A program made the position numbers and the translations under genes. Of a stretch of DNA of 64,000 bases, positions 33,358 through 43,130 are shown one piece after another. This DNA is from Tillandsia leiboldiana (lineage: Eukaryota; Streptophyta; Magnoliopsida; Poales; Bromeliaceae): assembly GCA_029204045.2 (NCBI GenBank), contig CM055071.1, positions 16,265,161 through 16,329,160 on the forward strand, in the 5' to 3' direction. Below the pieces are notes generated by a model. It made no database searches. It had not been told where the DNA came from and saw only the letters and a program-made list of their open reading frames with translations. Positions within the stretch are counted from its first letter, which is position 1. Every line of letters starts with the position of its first letter.

Positions 33358-34202
33358 CGGTTTCATGACAAAACATAGATCCACTAAAGAAAATTCAAAA
33401 AAGATATTTTTGTTGCTATCACCATACAACAAAAATTTACAATGGAGATCCAAAATACAATACATGAGTTAAAACCCTAAAACAGACTCTAGACTTAGAC
33501 ATCTGTACTCTCTGCAAAAAGAAATCATTCTTGACAAAAGAAATCGTTAGATACCTCAAGAATTTTGTATTATTCAAAAACCACAAGCAGAGATGAAGTT
33601 TAAACTCATTTATACTTACCATGACATTTATATTCAGATATGTAAACTGATCATAGTTAAAGAAACACCAACATATCTTCTTTGCACGTAAAAACCAAAT
33701 GTCATGAACATGTTTGTGACAAACTTATATATATATATAGATATGTAATTGATCAGAGTTAAGAACCAACATATCTTCTATGCAATCAAAAACCAAGTGT
33801 CACAAACTTGTTAGTGAACATCAACTTGTTAGTTATATTACATGCCCAAATAGTTAGCAAATAGTTAGTCGAGGCATGCATTCATATAGCTGAAAAACCT
33901 CAAGTTGAGATCATACTTACCTTGATATTCATCCAGTTGATTCAAACATTGTTCACTTACCTTGATGTTTCATGATTCATACCATCATTCATTGTTCATT
34001 GTTCAAATCATTGTTGTTCTAAACTCTCTCCCCCTTTTTGTCACAAAACAGCCAAAAACACAAAAATTTAAGGAGAGTTAAAGATTTCAAAAATTGTTCC
34101 GAAAAATAAGAACTAGAACTAAAAGTAAGTCCTAAAAGCTGAACTAAAGTCTAAAAAGATAAAATCCTGCACAAATTTGCACAAAAATTGTTAAAGCACA
34201 AA
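33358..34202 (-). other. Copia 3' non-coding region
   Basis: AT-rich sequence between the env-like stop and the polypurine tract. It holds an imperfect tandem duplication of about 100 bp (33639-33712 and 33739-33815, with CCAACATATCTTCT in both) and an extra polypurine-tract-like sequence AAAAAGGGGGAGAG on the minus strand at about 34026-34044. No ORF. Confidence 0.65.
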
Positions 34203-35558
34203 TTAGTCATCCGAGTCTGAGTCCTCAGACGCACTATATCCCATCTTAGTGAACATGTTCTTGATCAATTTCCTCATTGAATTTACTTTCTTGGTCAATG
34301 TAATTTGGGATGCCGTTATGATCTCGAGTTCTTCAGACATTTGCCTTTGTTCTGATGCTTGTTGAGACGGTGAGGCCGAGGTGCCGACACAAGGTTTCTT
34401 TCCAGTGGAATGTGTCGGAGTAACATGTGGTAATTTGTGAAGTGACTTCACAATCGTTGACTCATCTATCATCCCCCAACAGTGTTGATAAGATGTCGAG
34501 CTTATATCAATGTCAAACTTTTGTAAGATCCTCATGATGATTAACGGAAACGGAAGTCGCTCAGAAGGATGAGGATGCACAATATATCTTGACATTCTAT
34601 TCCAAATTATGTAGGGGATATTCATGTTCAATCCTACAGCCTCAGAGGGATGACCTAAGAGATATAGGAACAGCAGTCTCTCCCATCTCACGACCTTAGT
34701 CTGCATGTTAGGTAGAATGTTGTAACACGTGATGAAATTTAGAAATCGGTATTCCAGTCGAAGATGTTTGGATTTTACACTTTTACCATTAGCTGAATTC
34801 GTTCCTTCCAAACAAATTTTATCTATCACTGTTCGCCACAAGGCATTCGTCAAACTTTTTCCTTTCAAAAAGTTGACCCCCGATGTGTTAGATTCCATTC
34901 CAAGAACTTCGCCAATTAGCTGCGGAGTGATTTTAAGTTTCATCCCTTGGATAATTGTATAGAAATGCATTGATCCATGTTCTCCTTCTTGAAGATGTGT
35001 GGCATTCGTGTAAAAAGTCCTTACACGATACAAACAATACCCAAGTAGTTCGGGGAATCGGCAGACTTGGATGAGATTAGCTTGCTCAAACAAGGTTCCA
35101 AACTCAGGTGAGTGATTTCGGAGATCTTCAATGTTGACATGACGTTCACCGATGCATTCACGACGTTCAAACGCTCGAACGCGATCCATGCTGACGAACA
35201 CTCCTTCCACGCGAGGCGGGGAGTCAGGAACAATCGGTGTGTTAAAATCAGCGTCTCGTCGTAGTCCAAAGCGTCTAGTTACTCGTTTCCTTTTCACAGA
35301 GATGGTTGGTTTAGTCATAGGCGCTTTTCCTTTGTCCATGGGTGCTTTTCCTTTCGAAGCATCGGACGCCTTTTGTTCAGGCAAAGATTCATCATCATCT
35401 GTCAAAGCAGTCCAATCTATCTCGTGACAATCCACCTCTGTATCACAGACCTCGACAAATTCACCTTTTTGTTGTGTTTTCTTAGCTCTCTTTAATTTGT
35501 TTGTGGCCCGAGTGTGCACTATTGTGACCAACAAAAGAATGATCCATGAGAATCCCAT
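34203..35558 (-). CDS. Env-like third ORF of the Sirevirus-like element (451 aa)
   Basis: I take the start at the first ATG, 35558; the open frame extends 18 codons further upstream without an ATG and crosses a predicted splice acceptor. The protein begins with a hydrophobic segment (MGFSWIILLLVTIVHT) that could be a signal anchor. A basic/acidic low-complexity region with a repeated GKAPM follows. A central globular part (about residues 130-360) resembles the 'putative plant transposon protein' family found as third ORF in Sirevirus and Athila-type elements. A likely coiled coil lies near the C-terminus (LEIITASQITLTKKVNSMRK) before an acidic SEDSDSDD end. The frame is intact. Such ORFs are called env-like by position and topology; membrane fusion function is unproven, and no fusion peptide or furin-like site is evident to me. 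Confidence 0.8.
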   Translation of the reverse strand: MGFSWIILLLVTIVHTRATNKLKRAKKTQQKGEFVEVCDTEVDCHEIDWTALTDDDESLPEQKASDASKGKAPMDKGKAPMTKPTISVKRKRVTRRFGLRRDADFNTPIVPDSPPRVEGVFVSMDRVRAFERRECIGERHVNIEDLRNHSPEFGTLFEQANLIQVCRFPELLGYCLYRVRTFYTNATHLQEGEHGSMHFYTIIQGMKLKITPQLIGEVLGMESNTSGVNFLKGKSLTNALWRTVIDKICLEGTNSANGKSVKSKHLRLEYRFLNFITCYNILPNMQTKVVRWERLLFLYLLGHPSEAVGLNMNIPYIIWNRMSRYIVHPHPSERLPFPLIIMRILQKFDIDISSTSYQHCWGMIDESTIVKSLHKLPHVTPTHSTGKKPCVGTSASPSQQASEQRQMSEELEIITASQITLTKKVNSMRKLIKNMFTKMGYSASEDSDSDD

Positions 35559-35588
35559 TGATCCAAATGCTTTGAGAAGATTTAAATC

Positions 35589-35968
35589 CTGTGAAGACCA
35601 ACTCAAGAACACAAAAATTCTTAGTTTTCAAAAATTTGAAAAATTGTACCCAAACAATCATAATCATGTAGAGAAGCCAAGAATCAAATTAGTTTTGCAA
35701 AAGGACTTTTAAAAGTAGATCAATTGCGTGAATTTCGAAAATCCTTATTATATGCCCTAAAACCGAAATTTTAGAAATCGAAGTCTAAAAATCCGTTAAT
35801 CAGGAGAAAACCTTGCATATAATCAAAACTAATCTACCCAGAGTTCTTATTTCAAAAGAAATTTGATCAAAAACCATCCACAAACAAAGTTGATCCAAGA
35901 AAATCGTGCGTTTGAGGAGGAAAAGAGAAAAACGGTGAAAAACCGAGATTTTGATCAATAAAACTTAC
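35589..35968 (-). other. Predicted leader intron of the env-like transcript
   Basis: On the minus strand the donor CAA|GTAAGT starts at 35968 and the acceptor TTCACAG ends at 35589 (380 nt). Splicing would remove several upstream ATGs and leave a leader in which the first ATG is at 35558, the start of the env-like ORF. The predicted first exon (about 36055-35969) has no ATG. The acceptor sits inside the longer non-ATG open frame. Confidence 0.55.
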
Positions 35969-36084
35969 TTGGAATTGAAGAACTTTGAGTTTGAAAGCTT
36001 CCAAGGAGGATGAAATCTAGAGAGAAGCGCTCTGGAAACTTTTGAACAAAAGATTGGAGTAAAAGAAATCAAAACCCTTTTGTT

Positions 36085-36091
36085 CTTTATA
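36085..36091 (-). promoter_or_regulatory. TATA-like box of the internal promoter
   Basis: TATAAAG on the minus strand (context TTTTTATAAAGAAC), 14 bases downstream of the nearest GATCCGGATC. It predicts a start near 36055. Confidence 0.5.
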
Positions 36092-36104
36092 AAAACCTAG
36101 CCGC

Positions 36105-36255
36105 GATCCGGATCCTCCCGAGCTTGCGATCCGGATCGGCTACCCGCAGTGAGAAAACTGCGTTCGGGATCCGGATCGGCAGGTCCAATCCGGATCGTCA
36201 GCCCGCAGGAGAAAACCTGCGTTCGGGATCCGGATCACCTTGCCCGATCCGGATC
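36105..36255 (-). promoter_or_regulatory. Internal array of GATCCGGATC palindromes upstream of the env-like ORF
   Basis: Copies at 36105, 36128, 36168, 36187 (first base changed), 36227 and 36246, i.e. three pairs with the same TTCGG context as in the LTR. Between pairs are two small hairpins with different stems and an A-rich loop: GCAGT-GAGAAA-ACTGC (36146-36161) and GCAGG-AGAAAA-CCTGC (36205-36220). Outside the LTRs this is the only place in the element with this palindrome. Confidence 0.65.
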
Positions 36256-37200
36256 GGCCCCAACTTTTTCTTAAGAAAATTTCAGAGAAATTCAGGAAAA
36301 TCCAGAAAAAGATTGTAAGCACAAATGTGTATCAACTTTAAACAAAAACCATCGTTTCATACAACAAGAATTAGATTATGCCAAATCTATCAATAATATC
36401 CAAAAATGAAACGAAAATTTACAAAAATTAAATCCCTTAAAGTTGAACACCTTCAATCACATCTAACTTGATCTTATGAGTAATGCCTTTATCAAATCAT
36501 CAATTCAGTAAAGAAAATGAAATACAAAGATCAATAGATGTTTGAAATCCCAAATATAGTAGATAATATTTCTAGACAATCTGTTGAAGAGAGTGGCTCT
36601 TTGAGCATCTTTCTTTAAGAAATCCCACCTTATACCAACCTTGAAATTTGACAGAGTCAAGTATTTCAATATGCATTTTACTTAATCAAAAAATTTGAAC
36701 AACCATGCTTGGTATACATGTGGTAGCTGCACACAATACTCGGACGACCGAGGTGGTAGCTCTTTCCTCCATGTGGTGGTAGTTTTCACACTCCTCATTG
36801 GGATGTAACTCTTTCCACATCTTTTGAGCATTTTACATTATCTTTGACTCCCCCTCAATTGGCTATCAATTATTTAAGATATAAAGTATTCAACCAAAAA
36901 TTGATCTCGATTTCATACTCGACTAAACAGTCAAATAAGATAATGACTATACCAAGAGATCATTGAGAGAGAGAAATTGACTTTGATCACTTTAGAAGAT
37001 GATTTAATTAACATAAATGATCATTGCAACAGTGAAATATTATGATGGCAAAAGCATAATAAATTTCTAAATGTGTGAACAGATGCAATTAAAGTCAATT
37101 ATGATCTATGCTCAATTAATGTCCTATGTACAAACATAGATAAAGAACAAAACGAAAACAAATACAAAACCTATCCTAAGCAAAGATTTCAAAAAGAAGA
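36256..37200 (-). other. Copia spacer between pol and the internal promoter
   Basis: AT-rich non-coding sequence, no ORF. It contains another G-run on the minus strand (TTGAGGGGGAGTC, about 36846-36858) resembling a polypurine tract. Confidence 0.6.
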
Positions 37201-39651
37201 TTATTTCAAGGAAAGCATCCCAATTGCTTTTCGTAAATGAATAAAACGTTTTTGATCCAAAGGTTTTGTTAAAATGTCAGCTAATTGATCCTCAGTTGAA
37301 ATATATGAAAGTTGAAGAGTATTTGATTCAACTAGCTCTCTAAGAAAATGATATCTAAGTTCAATATGTTTTGTTCTAGAGTGCAACACAGGGTTTTTAG
37401 AAATGTTAATTGCACTTGTGTTGTCACAAAGAATTGTTACCGAAGATGCTGAAATGCGGAAGTCACTCAATACGCTTTTCATCCAAATGAGTTGAGTTGA
37501 GCAACTTCCAGCTGAAATGTATTCCGCTTCGGCAGTCGAGAGTGCTATGCAATTCTGCTTTTTACTGTGCCATGCAACAAGGCAATGGCCAAGATAGAAG
37601 CATGCACCACTCGTGCTTTTCCGATCATCCACTGATCCTGCCCAATCGGCATCTGAGTATCCAACAATGTCCAGACTTGTTCCCATAGGATACCAAATTC
37701 CGAAGTTAATTGATCCTTTGATGTACCGGATGATCCGTTTCACCGCTTTCAGGTGAACCTCCTTTGGTGCTGATTGATATTTCGCGCAAATCCCAACACT
37801 AAAGGATATATCCGGGCGACTAGCCGTGAGGTAAAGTAGACTTCCAATCATACTTCTATACAGTTTCTCGTCTACACCCTCACCATGTGATTCACTTCCA
37901 AGTCCCTTGTGGCTAGTTCCCATTGGAGTTGGAAAAACTTTACAATTTTCTAGATCAAACTTTTTGACCAACTCCAGTGCATACTTGGATTGACTCAAGT
38001 GAATACCTTCATCATTTTGTTTAATTTGCAATCCAAGGAAATAAGACAATTCGCCCATCATGGACATCTCAAATTCGCTTTCCATGGTCTCCGCGAATTT
38101 AGAAGCATCATTATCTTTTGTTGCACCAAATACAATGTCATCGACATAGATTTGTGCTACAATGAAATTATTTTGATAATGCTTCACAAAGAGAGTCCTG
38201 TCAGCTCCCCCTCGAGTATAGCCCTTCTCCAAAAGGTGCTTTGTTAACCTTTCGTACCATGCTCGCGGTGCTTGTTTCAGACCGTAAAGAGCCTTTTTCA
38301 AACGAAAAACATGGTTAGGTTGTTTATGATCTACAAAACCTTTCGGTTGAGCTACATAAACTTCCTCATTTAAAAACCCATTTAGAAATGCGCTCTTGAC
38401 GTCCATTTGAAATAATTTGATTTTAAAATGACAAGCAATAGCAAACAATATACGAATGGACTCGAGTCTAGCTACAGGGGCGAAAGTTTCGTCAAAGTCT
38501 ATACCTTCTACTTGAGAGTAGCCTTGAGCAACTAGTCGTGCCTTGTTCCTGATGATAGTACCATCTTCATCTTTCTTGTTCTTGAAGATCCATTTGGTAC
38601 CTATCACATTATGTTGCTTTGGAGGCTTCGTTAATTCCCAGACTTTGTTTCGCTCAAATTGATGGAGCTCTTCCTGCATTGCTTTAATCCAGTAGTCATC
38701 CTGAAGAGCTTCATCTATTGTCTTTGGTTCGATTAAAGATACATAGCAAGCAAATCCGCAAACCAACTGCCTTCGAGTTCTAACTCCTTCTTGTGGATCT
38801 CCAATGATGTTCGATTCCGGATGATCCTTGGAGATTCGTAGCGTTTGTTGAAACGGAGTACTCGGAGGTACACGAGATGATTCCTGCATATCAGATAAAC
38901 TAGAAGAACCATTAGAAGCATCATTAATATTGGAAGTATTATTATGAGAAGATGCACTAGCAGGAGAATCATCATCTAGAGAGATATCGAGGGTAGATTT
39001 TTCAGATTCAAAATGAGAAGCTTCATCTACTTTAACATTTATAGATTCTACGATCGTCTTAGATTCAATGTTAAATACTCGATATGCTCTGCTATTCGTA
39101 GAATAACCCAAAAAGATCCCTTCATCACTTCGAGAGTCGAACTTTCCAAGATTTTCACGGTCACGTAAGATGTAACATCGACTCCCGAAGATACGAAAGT
39201 ACTTGATATCCGGTTTTCTACTAAACCACAGCTCATATGGTGTATTCAAGGTTCCTGGGCGCAAATACACTCTGTTAATGACATAGACAGCGGTGTTCAC
39301 AGCTTCAGCCCAAAAATGTAGCGGTAATTTCCGGCTATGAAGCATCACACGCGCCATCTCTTGAACAACCCTGTTTTTGCGCTCAACAACACCATTCTGC
39401 TGAGGTGTATAGGGTGCCGAGAATTCATGTTTAATGCCATTTGAAGTACAAAAATCAATGAATTTTGAATTTATGAATTCTCCACCCCTATTACTTCTAA
39501 CACGAATGATCTTTTCATTCTTTTCAATCATAATACGATGGCAAATCTCATGAAAAGAGTCAAACGTATCAGCTTTCTCTCTCAAAAATGCTACCCAAGA
39601 AAACCGAGAGAAATCATCAACCAATAAAACGATGTACCATTTACCTCCCAA
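37201..39651 (-). CDS. Copia pol: integrase core, RT, RNase H (protease missing)
   Basis: The open frame of 816 codons has no ATG at its start (TTG at 39651); the family frame is entered from upstream at GGKWYIVLLVDDFSRFSW. The integrase core has the first Asp (VDDFSRFSW) and Glu (NGVVERKNR), but the second catalytic Asp is Asn at residue 54 (VRSNRGGEF; SD.GGEF expected). RT has KARLVAQGYSQ, the DETFAPVAR and LYGLKQAPRAWYERL motifs, and an intact YVDD at about residue 502. RNase H has DADWAG, STAEAEY and TKHI. The last copia motif QLADILTKPL is present, so the C-terminus is complete. Protease (DSGCS.HMTG) and the zinc-binding N-terminus of integrase are absent, because only 83 bases separate this frame from the gag stop. 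The copy cannot process its own polyprotein. Confidence 0.9.
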   Translation of the reverse strand: MGGKWYIVLLVDDFSRFSWVAFLREKADTFDSFHEICHRIMIEKNEKIIRVRSNRGGEFINSKFIDFCTSNGIKHEFSAPYTPQQNGVVERKNRVVQEMARVMLHSRKLPLHFWAEAVNTAVYVINRVYLRPGTLNTPYELWFSRKPDIKYFRIFGSRCYILRDRENLGKFDSRSDEGIFLGYSTNSRAYRVFNIESKTIVESINVKVDEASHFESEKSTLDISLDDDSPASASSHNNTSNINDASNGSSSLSDMQESSRVPPSTPFQQTLRISKDHPESNIIGDPQEGVRTRRQLVCGFACYVSLIEPKTIDEALQDDYWIKAMQEELHQFERNKVWELTKPPKQHNVIGTKWIFKNKKDEDGTIIRNKARLVAQGYSQVEGIDFDETFAPVARLESIRILFAIACHFKIKLFQMDVKSAFLNGFLNEEVYVAQPKGFVDHKQPNHVFRLKKALYGLKQAPRAWYERLTKHLLEKGYTRGGADRTLFVKHYQNNFIVAQIYVDDIVFGATKDNDASKFAETMESEFEMSMMGELSYFLGLQIKQNDEGIHLSQSKYALELVKKFDLENCKVFPTPMGTSHKGLGSESHGEGVDEKLYRSMIGSLLYLTASRPDISFSVGICAKYQSAPKEVHLKAVKRIIRYIKGSINFGIWYPMGTSLDIVGYSDADWAGSVDDRKSTSGACFYLGHCLVAWHSKKQNCIALSTAEAEYISAGSCSTQLIWMKSVLSDFRISASSVTILCDNTSAINISKNPVLHSRTKHIELRYHFLRELVESNTLQLSYISTEDQLADILTKPLDQKRFIHLRKAIGMLSLK

Positions 39652-39734
39652 GGATGGTTGACGGGTCGGCCAAAAGAAAAAGAAGAAAAGAAAAATAGTC
39701 TACACAAACTATACAAGATTTAATCGTAGAGCGA
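39652..39734 (-). other. Deletion junction between gag and integrase
   Basis: Gag ends at 39735 shortly after KVWVCKGETP, which in relatives leads into protease. Integrase core resumes at 39651 preceded by PTRQPSL. Between them is a pyrimidine-rich stretch (minus strand TTTTCTTTTC). About 1 kb of family-typical coding sequence is missing. Confidence 0.75.
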
Positions 39735-41756
39735 TTAAGGACAAGGAGGGGTTTCACCTTTGCATACCCAAACCTTTTGAGTTTTGGAGTATGTCGGTAA
39801 AGGTTGAGAGATTCTCCTTGAAGACGACGTCTTGTATGATTGATCTTTTTCTTTTGTTATCGTCTTGTTTGAGGTGCTACCAATGTTCTTTCCTTTTGAA
39901 AAATCCTTCCGTGAATTTCGGGAAGTGAGCTTATTGGTAGCAATTGCAAGATGTGGTTGATTTGTTCTTTGAGCTCCAATCTCGCAATTTCTTTCGATGT
40001 GCCCTGCAAAATTACAACGAAAACATACCTTTGAGCTTGACGATTCCGAAGAGGATGAAGTAGGTTTGTTGTCGTTGTTTGTCTTGAATTCCGATGTCGG
40101 AGGAGGAGATACCGACTGAGGCACAAAGACTGTCCCACTCGAACTTGGACTGTTTCCAGTTTGAGTGTACCCGAGGCCGAACCGATTTGTTTGACCAAGG
40201 CCAAGGAGTTTATCCAACTTACTCCTTCCCAAGGAGAATTGCTGTAAGTCATCCTTGAGTTGGAGAATGGTCTCTGTCATTTCCCGTCTTTCCTGTCGGC
40301 CCTCGCCATAGAGCTTCAAGAAGTAGTTTGCTTTGTTCACCATATCTATATAGTTCTTCTTGAGCTGCTCATTGGACTCTTGAAGGGAAACATTAGCTTT
40401 TATCAAACTATCCCTTTCCACTTCAAGATCGGTCGAGAGAGAAGTTACCCTTTTTACTTCTTCTTCGAGATCCTGCAATCTCCCTCTCAACCCCTTGTTT
40501 TGCTTAGCCGGTTTCTTTAAATCCTGTAAAGATCTATGATAGGCTAGAGCAAACTCTTCACCTTCCGAATCATCCGATTCGTTGTCCGTTGCAATCTTTT
40601 CAACAGTGGAGTTGGACAACGACTCGGATGTACTTGCCATTAAGCACATGAATGGTGAAGATGTGGACGCGTGGAATGCGGTGGAGCTTTTTTCTTCATC
40701 ACTTGAAGACGACTCATTTGACGTTGAGTTGTCATCCCAAGTGACGACTTGCATCGCCTTCTTCTTTGCGGGATACTTGTTAGGACATTCCGTTGCAATG
40801 TGGCCGTAGCCTCGACATTTGAAGCATTGCAGTTGTCCTTCTGAACTTTTCTTATCCTTTGAGAAGTTTTCCTGCTTTCTTGACTTGTGACTTGGAGTAC
40901 CCTTGCCTTTGTTCCACTTTCCGAAGGATGGAGATTTGCTTGAATTACCCCTTCGAAAGTTGCGGCGAAACTTCCTTGTCAAGAGAGCGAGCTGCTTCTC
41001 AAATTCCTCCATAGAAAGGTTCTCGTCATCGTCCGAGGAGGATGTATCCGCGTCTTCTTCCTTAGTTGTTTTCAACGCATAACCTGAAGACTTAGAAGTG
41101 GATGCTTTTCCAGAAGAATTGTTAGTATTAAAAGTCATTTCATAAGTTTGTAATGAACCAACTAATTCTTCTACACGTATTTCGTCCGGGTGTTTAATAG
41201 TTTCAATGGCAGTAACCTTTGGGCGAAATCGTTCAGGAAGAGTTCTTAAGATTTTTCTTACAATCTTAAATTCTGGAATCTTCTCTCCCAGATTAGCACA
41301 TGAGTTTACGATGTCTTGCAATCGTGTATAGTAGTCCGTGAAAGATTCATTTTCTGCCATCAAGATGGAGTCAAACTTGCTCGTAAGCATCTGCAGTTTC
41401 TGAATCTTCACGAGGTTAGTTCCCTCATGTGTAACCTGGAGAACATCCCAGATTTCTTTCGCAGTCTCACATGCCGAGACGCGAGAGAATTCAGTTTGAG
41501 ATAAGGCATTAAAAATAGCATTAATTCCCTTGCCATTGTAAGAAGATAACTCAAACTCTTCCTTGGTCCATTTCGACCTAGGTTTTAAGGTGTGAACATC
41601 AGAGATAAGTTCAGTTGGATTAGACCATCCTGATTCAATTGAATGCCACACCCTTTCATCGATGGAAGATAAAAAGGCTTTCATCCGTACTTTCCAGTAC
41701 GCATAATTTGTTCCATCAAAGAAAGGGGGTCGATTGATGTTTCCACCTTCAACCAT
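39735..41756 (-). CDS. Copia gag, 673 aa
   Basis: The ATG at 41756 is 20 bases beyond the primer site. Residues about 10-230 are the copia gag domain (FDGTNYAYWKVRM, then ETAKEIWDVLQVTHEGTN). A Ser/acidic linker leads to the first CCHC knuckle CFKCRGYGHIATEC (about 304-317), a long predicted coiled coil (about 410-520), and a second knuckle CFRCNFAGHIERNC (about 575-588). The tail ends at the deletion junction. Gag with two separated knuckles and a coiled coil fits the Sirevirus lineage, where gag is known to interact with host proteins. The ORF is intact and could still make particle protein if expressed. Confidence 0.92.
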   Translation of the reverse strand: MVEGGNINRPPFFDGTNYAYWKVRMKAFLSSIDERVWHSIESGWSNPTELISDVHTLKPRSKWTKEEFELSSYNGKGINAIFNALSQTEFSRVSACETAKEIWDVLQVTHEGTNLVKIQKLQMLTSKFDSILMAENESFTDYYTRLQDIVNSCANLGEKIPEFKIVRKILRTLPERFRPKVTAIETIKHPDEIRVEELVGSLQTYEMTFNTNNSSGKASTSKSSGYALKTTKEEDADTSSSDDDENLSMEEFEKQLALLTRKFRRNFRRGNSSKSPSFGKWNKGKGTPSHKSRKQENFSKDKKSSEGQLQCFKCRGYGHIATECPNKYPAKKKAMQVVTWDDNSTSNESSSSDEEKSSTAFHASTSSPFMCLMASTSESLSNSTVEKIATDNESDDSEGEEFALAYHRSLQDLKKPAKQNKGLRGRLQDLEEEVKRVTSLSTDLEVERDSLIKANVSLQESNEQLKKNYIDMVNKANYFLKLYGEGRQERREMTETILQLKDDLQQFSLGRSKLDKLLGLGQTNRFGLGYTQTGNSPSSSGTVFVPQSVSPPPTSEFKTNNDNKPTSSSSESSSSKVCFRCNFAGHIERNCEIGAQRTNQPHLAIATNKLTSRNSRKDFSKGKNIGSTSNKTITKEKDQSYKTSSSRRISQPLPTYSKTQKVWVCKGETPPCP

Positions 41757-41775
41757 TGTTCACAACCCTATTCCC

Positions 41776-41787
41776 GCTCCGATACCA
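41776..41787 (-). other. Primer binding site of the copia element
   Basis: TGGTATCGGAGC on the minus strand immediately follows the 5' LTR end CCCAACA. It differs at one base from the TGGTATCAGAGC of the gypsy elements. Confidence 0.85.
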
Positions 41788-41789
41788 CT

Positions 41790-43125
41790 TGTTGGGTCGT
41801 ATATAATACGGATCTAAATAGGGGAAGAAACACCTAGAGGGGGGTGAATAGGTGTAAACGTATAAACACTCCAAAAATCGTTGCGATAAAACCCAATGCG
41901 GAAAATAAAATAACACGCAAGATTTTTACGTGGAAAACTCCATCACCGGAGTAAAAAACCACGGGACCGATAACACGGCAGAAATCCACTAGAATTAAAA
42001 CACGTACAAGGTGATTTACCGTACACACTTACGACTCAACCTTTTCCATACGCTCCTAGAGGATCTTCTCCGCTCGCTCCGACGCTTCTCGAATCCACGA
42101 TCTGCGCCCAACGCCGAATCCACGGCGTCCAACGTCGAATCCACGACGTCCGACCGAATCCACGGTCTTCACCCAATAGCACCGTTCGAATCCACGAACG
42201 TGCCTCGCTCCGAATCCACGAGAGCGATTGAACCTTGAATCCACAAGGACACGCGAATCCACGCGCCGATTTCTGGGGAAAATCGTTGTTTTTGGGTGGT
42301 GATGATCCGCCGAATACTTAGATCAAAGATAGATCGGAAATACCATCTAAGTATTCATTAGTTTGATTCAACTCAAGATGTGAGTATGAAAACCTAGAAT
42401 CAAACTAATCAATATAGATGAAGAAACATAGAGTATTCTCTAATGATTTCCTTTCTTCTCTATATGTGGATCTATAGCCGTATAAGATGATACAAGAAAA
42501 TGACGGCTATGTGGATTCCCCCTAGAAAGAAAGACATAGGGTGTATTTATAGGTTAGAAACCCTAGGAAGGAGATAAGAATCAAAAACCAACCATTTCTG
42601 GATTTTTACGGACGGCGATCCGGATCGTGATAACTAGGATCCGGATCGTCATAACGAAACAGCCAATTCCAGAAAAACGAAGGTTCGGGATCCGGATCAT
42701 GTGACTACGATCCGGATCGTTCATACAGTTCACCAAACATCAACGTTCGGGATCCGGATTGCGAAGCAAGATCCGGATCGTTCAAGGTAGATGGTAAACT
42801 CAACGTTCGGGATCCGGATCAAGAGACTACGATCCGGATTGCGACGATGTATGAACGAACCACCTTCAGGATCCGGATCGAACAACCTGATCCGGATCCT
42901 GAACATGTCCCAAGTCCAGTTTTTGATTTTTATGCAATGAAAGATTCTTCCAAGTGTTTCTACACTACAAGAAGTATTCGGATCACACAAAATCTTTAGT
43001 TAAACATACCTGATCCTTTTGAATTCTTCTTACTTGAGATTGAGTTAAATGATCCAACTTTCTTCACCTTCAATCTTCAAGACTTGAGACTTTCACGAAA
43101 CTACGCCAACTCAAATTCCGTAACA
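41790..43125 (-). repeat. Copia 5' LTR (1336 bp)
   Basis: Minus-strand LTR, right copy, starting TGTTACGG at 43125 and ending CCCAACA at 41790. Palindrome array about 42619-42902, TATA box about 42543-42551, hairpin array 42082-42269. It is nearly identical to the 3' LTR. Confidence 0.93.
42082..42269 (-). other. TGGATT-loop hairpin array, 5' LTR copy
   Basis: Same eight units as 32300-32487, with CGCTC/GAGCG fully paired in the third unit. It lies downstream of the TATA box and upstream of the primer site, hence in the leader of the genomic RNA. Confidence 0.75.
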
Positions 43126-43130
43126 TGTTA

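Larger units (their letters stand above)
32008..43125 (-). mobile_element. Full-length Sirevirus-like Ty1/copia element
   Basis: An 11.1-kb element on the minus strand: 5' LTR 41790-43125, primer site, gag, pol, env-like ORF, polypurine tract, 3' LTR 32008-33343. The target duplication TGTTA at 32003-32007 and 43126-43130 is perfect. LTRs are both 1336 bp with about four differences by eye, so insertion was very recent and later than element 3. The lineage call rests on the gag with two CCHC motifs and a long coiled coil, the third ORF downstream of pol, palindrome arrays in the LTR and several polypurine tracts, features I know from Sireviruses. Protease and the integrase N-terminus are deleted. 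Confidence 0.93.

Noticed and set aside
34203..35612. Captured host gene inside the copia element
   Set aside because: Position after pol, plant-transposon-type domain and hydrophobic start fit the usual Sirevirus third ORF. The predicted intron alone is not enough to call gene capture.
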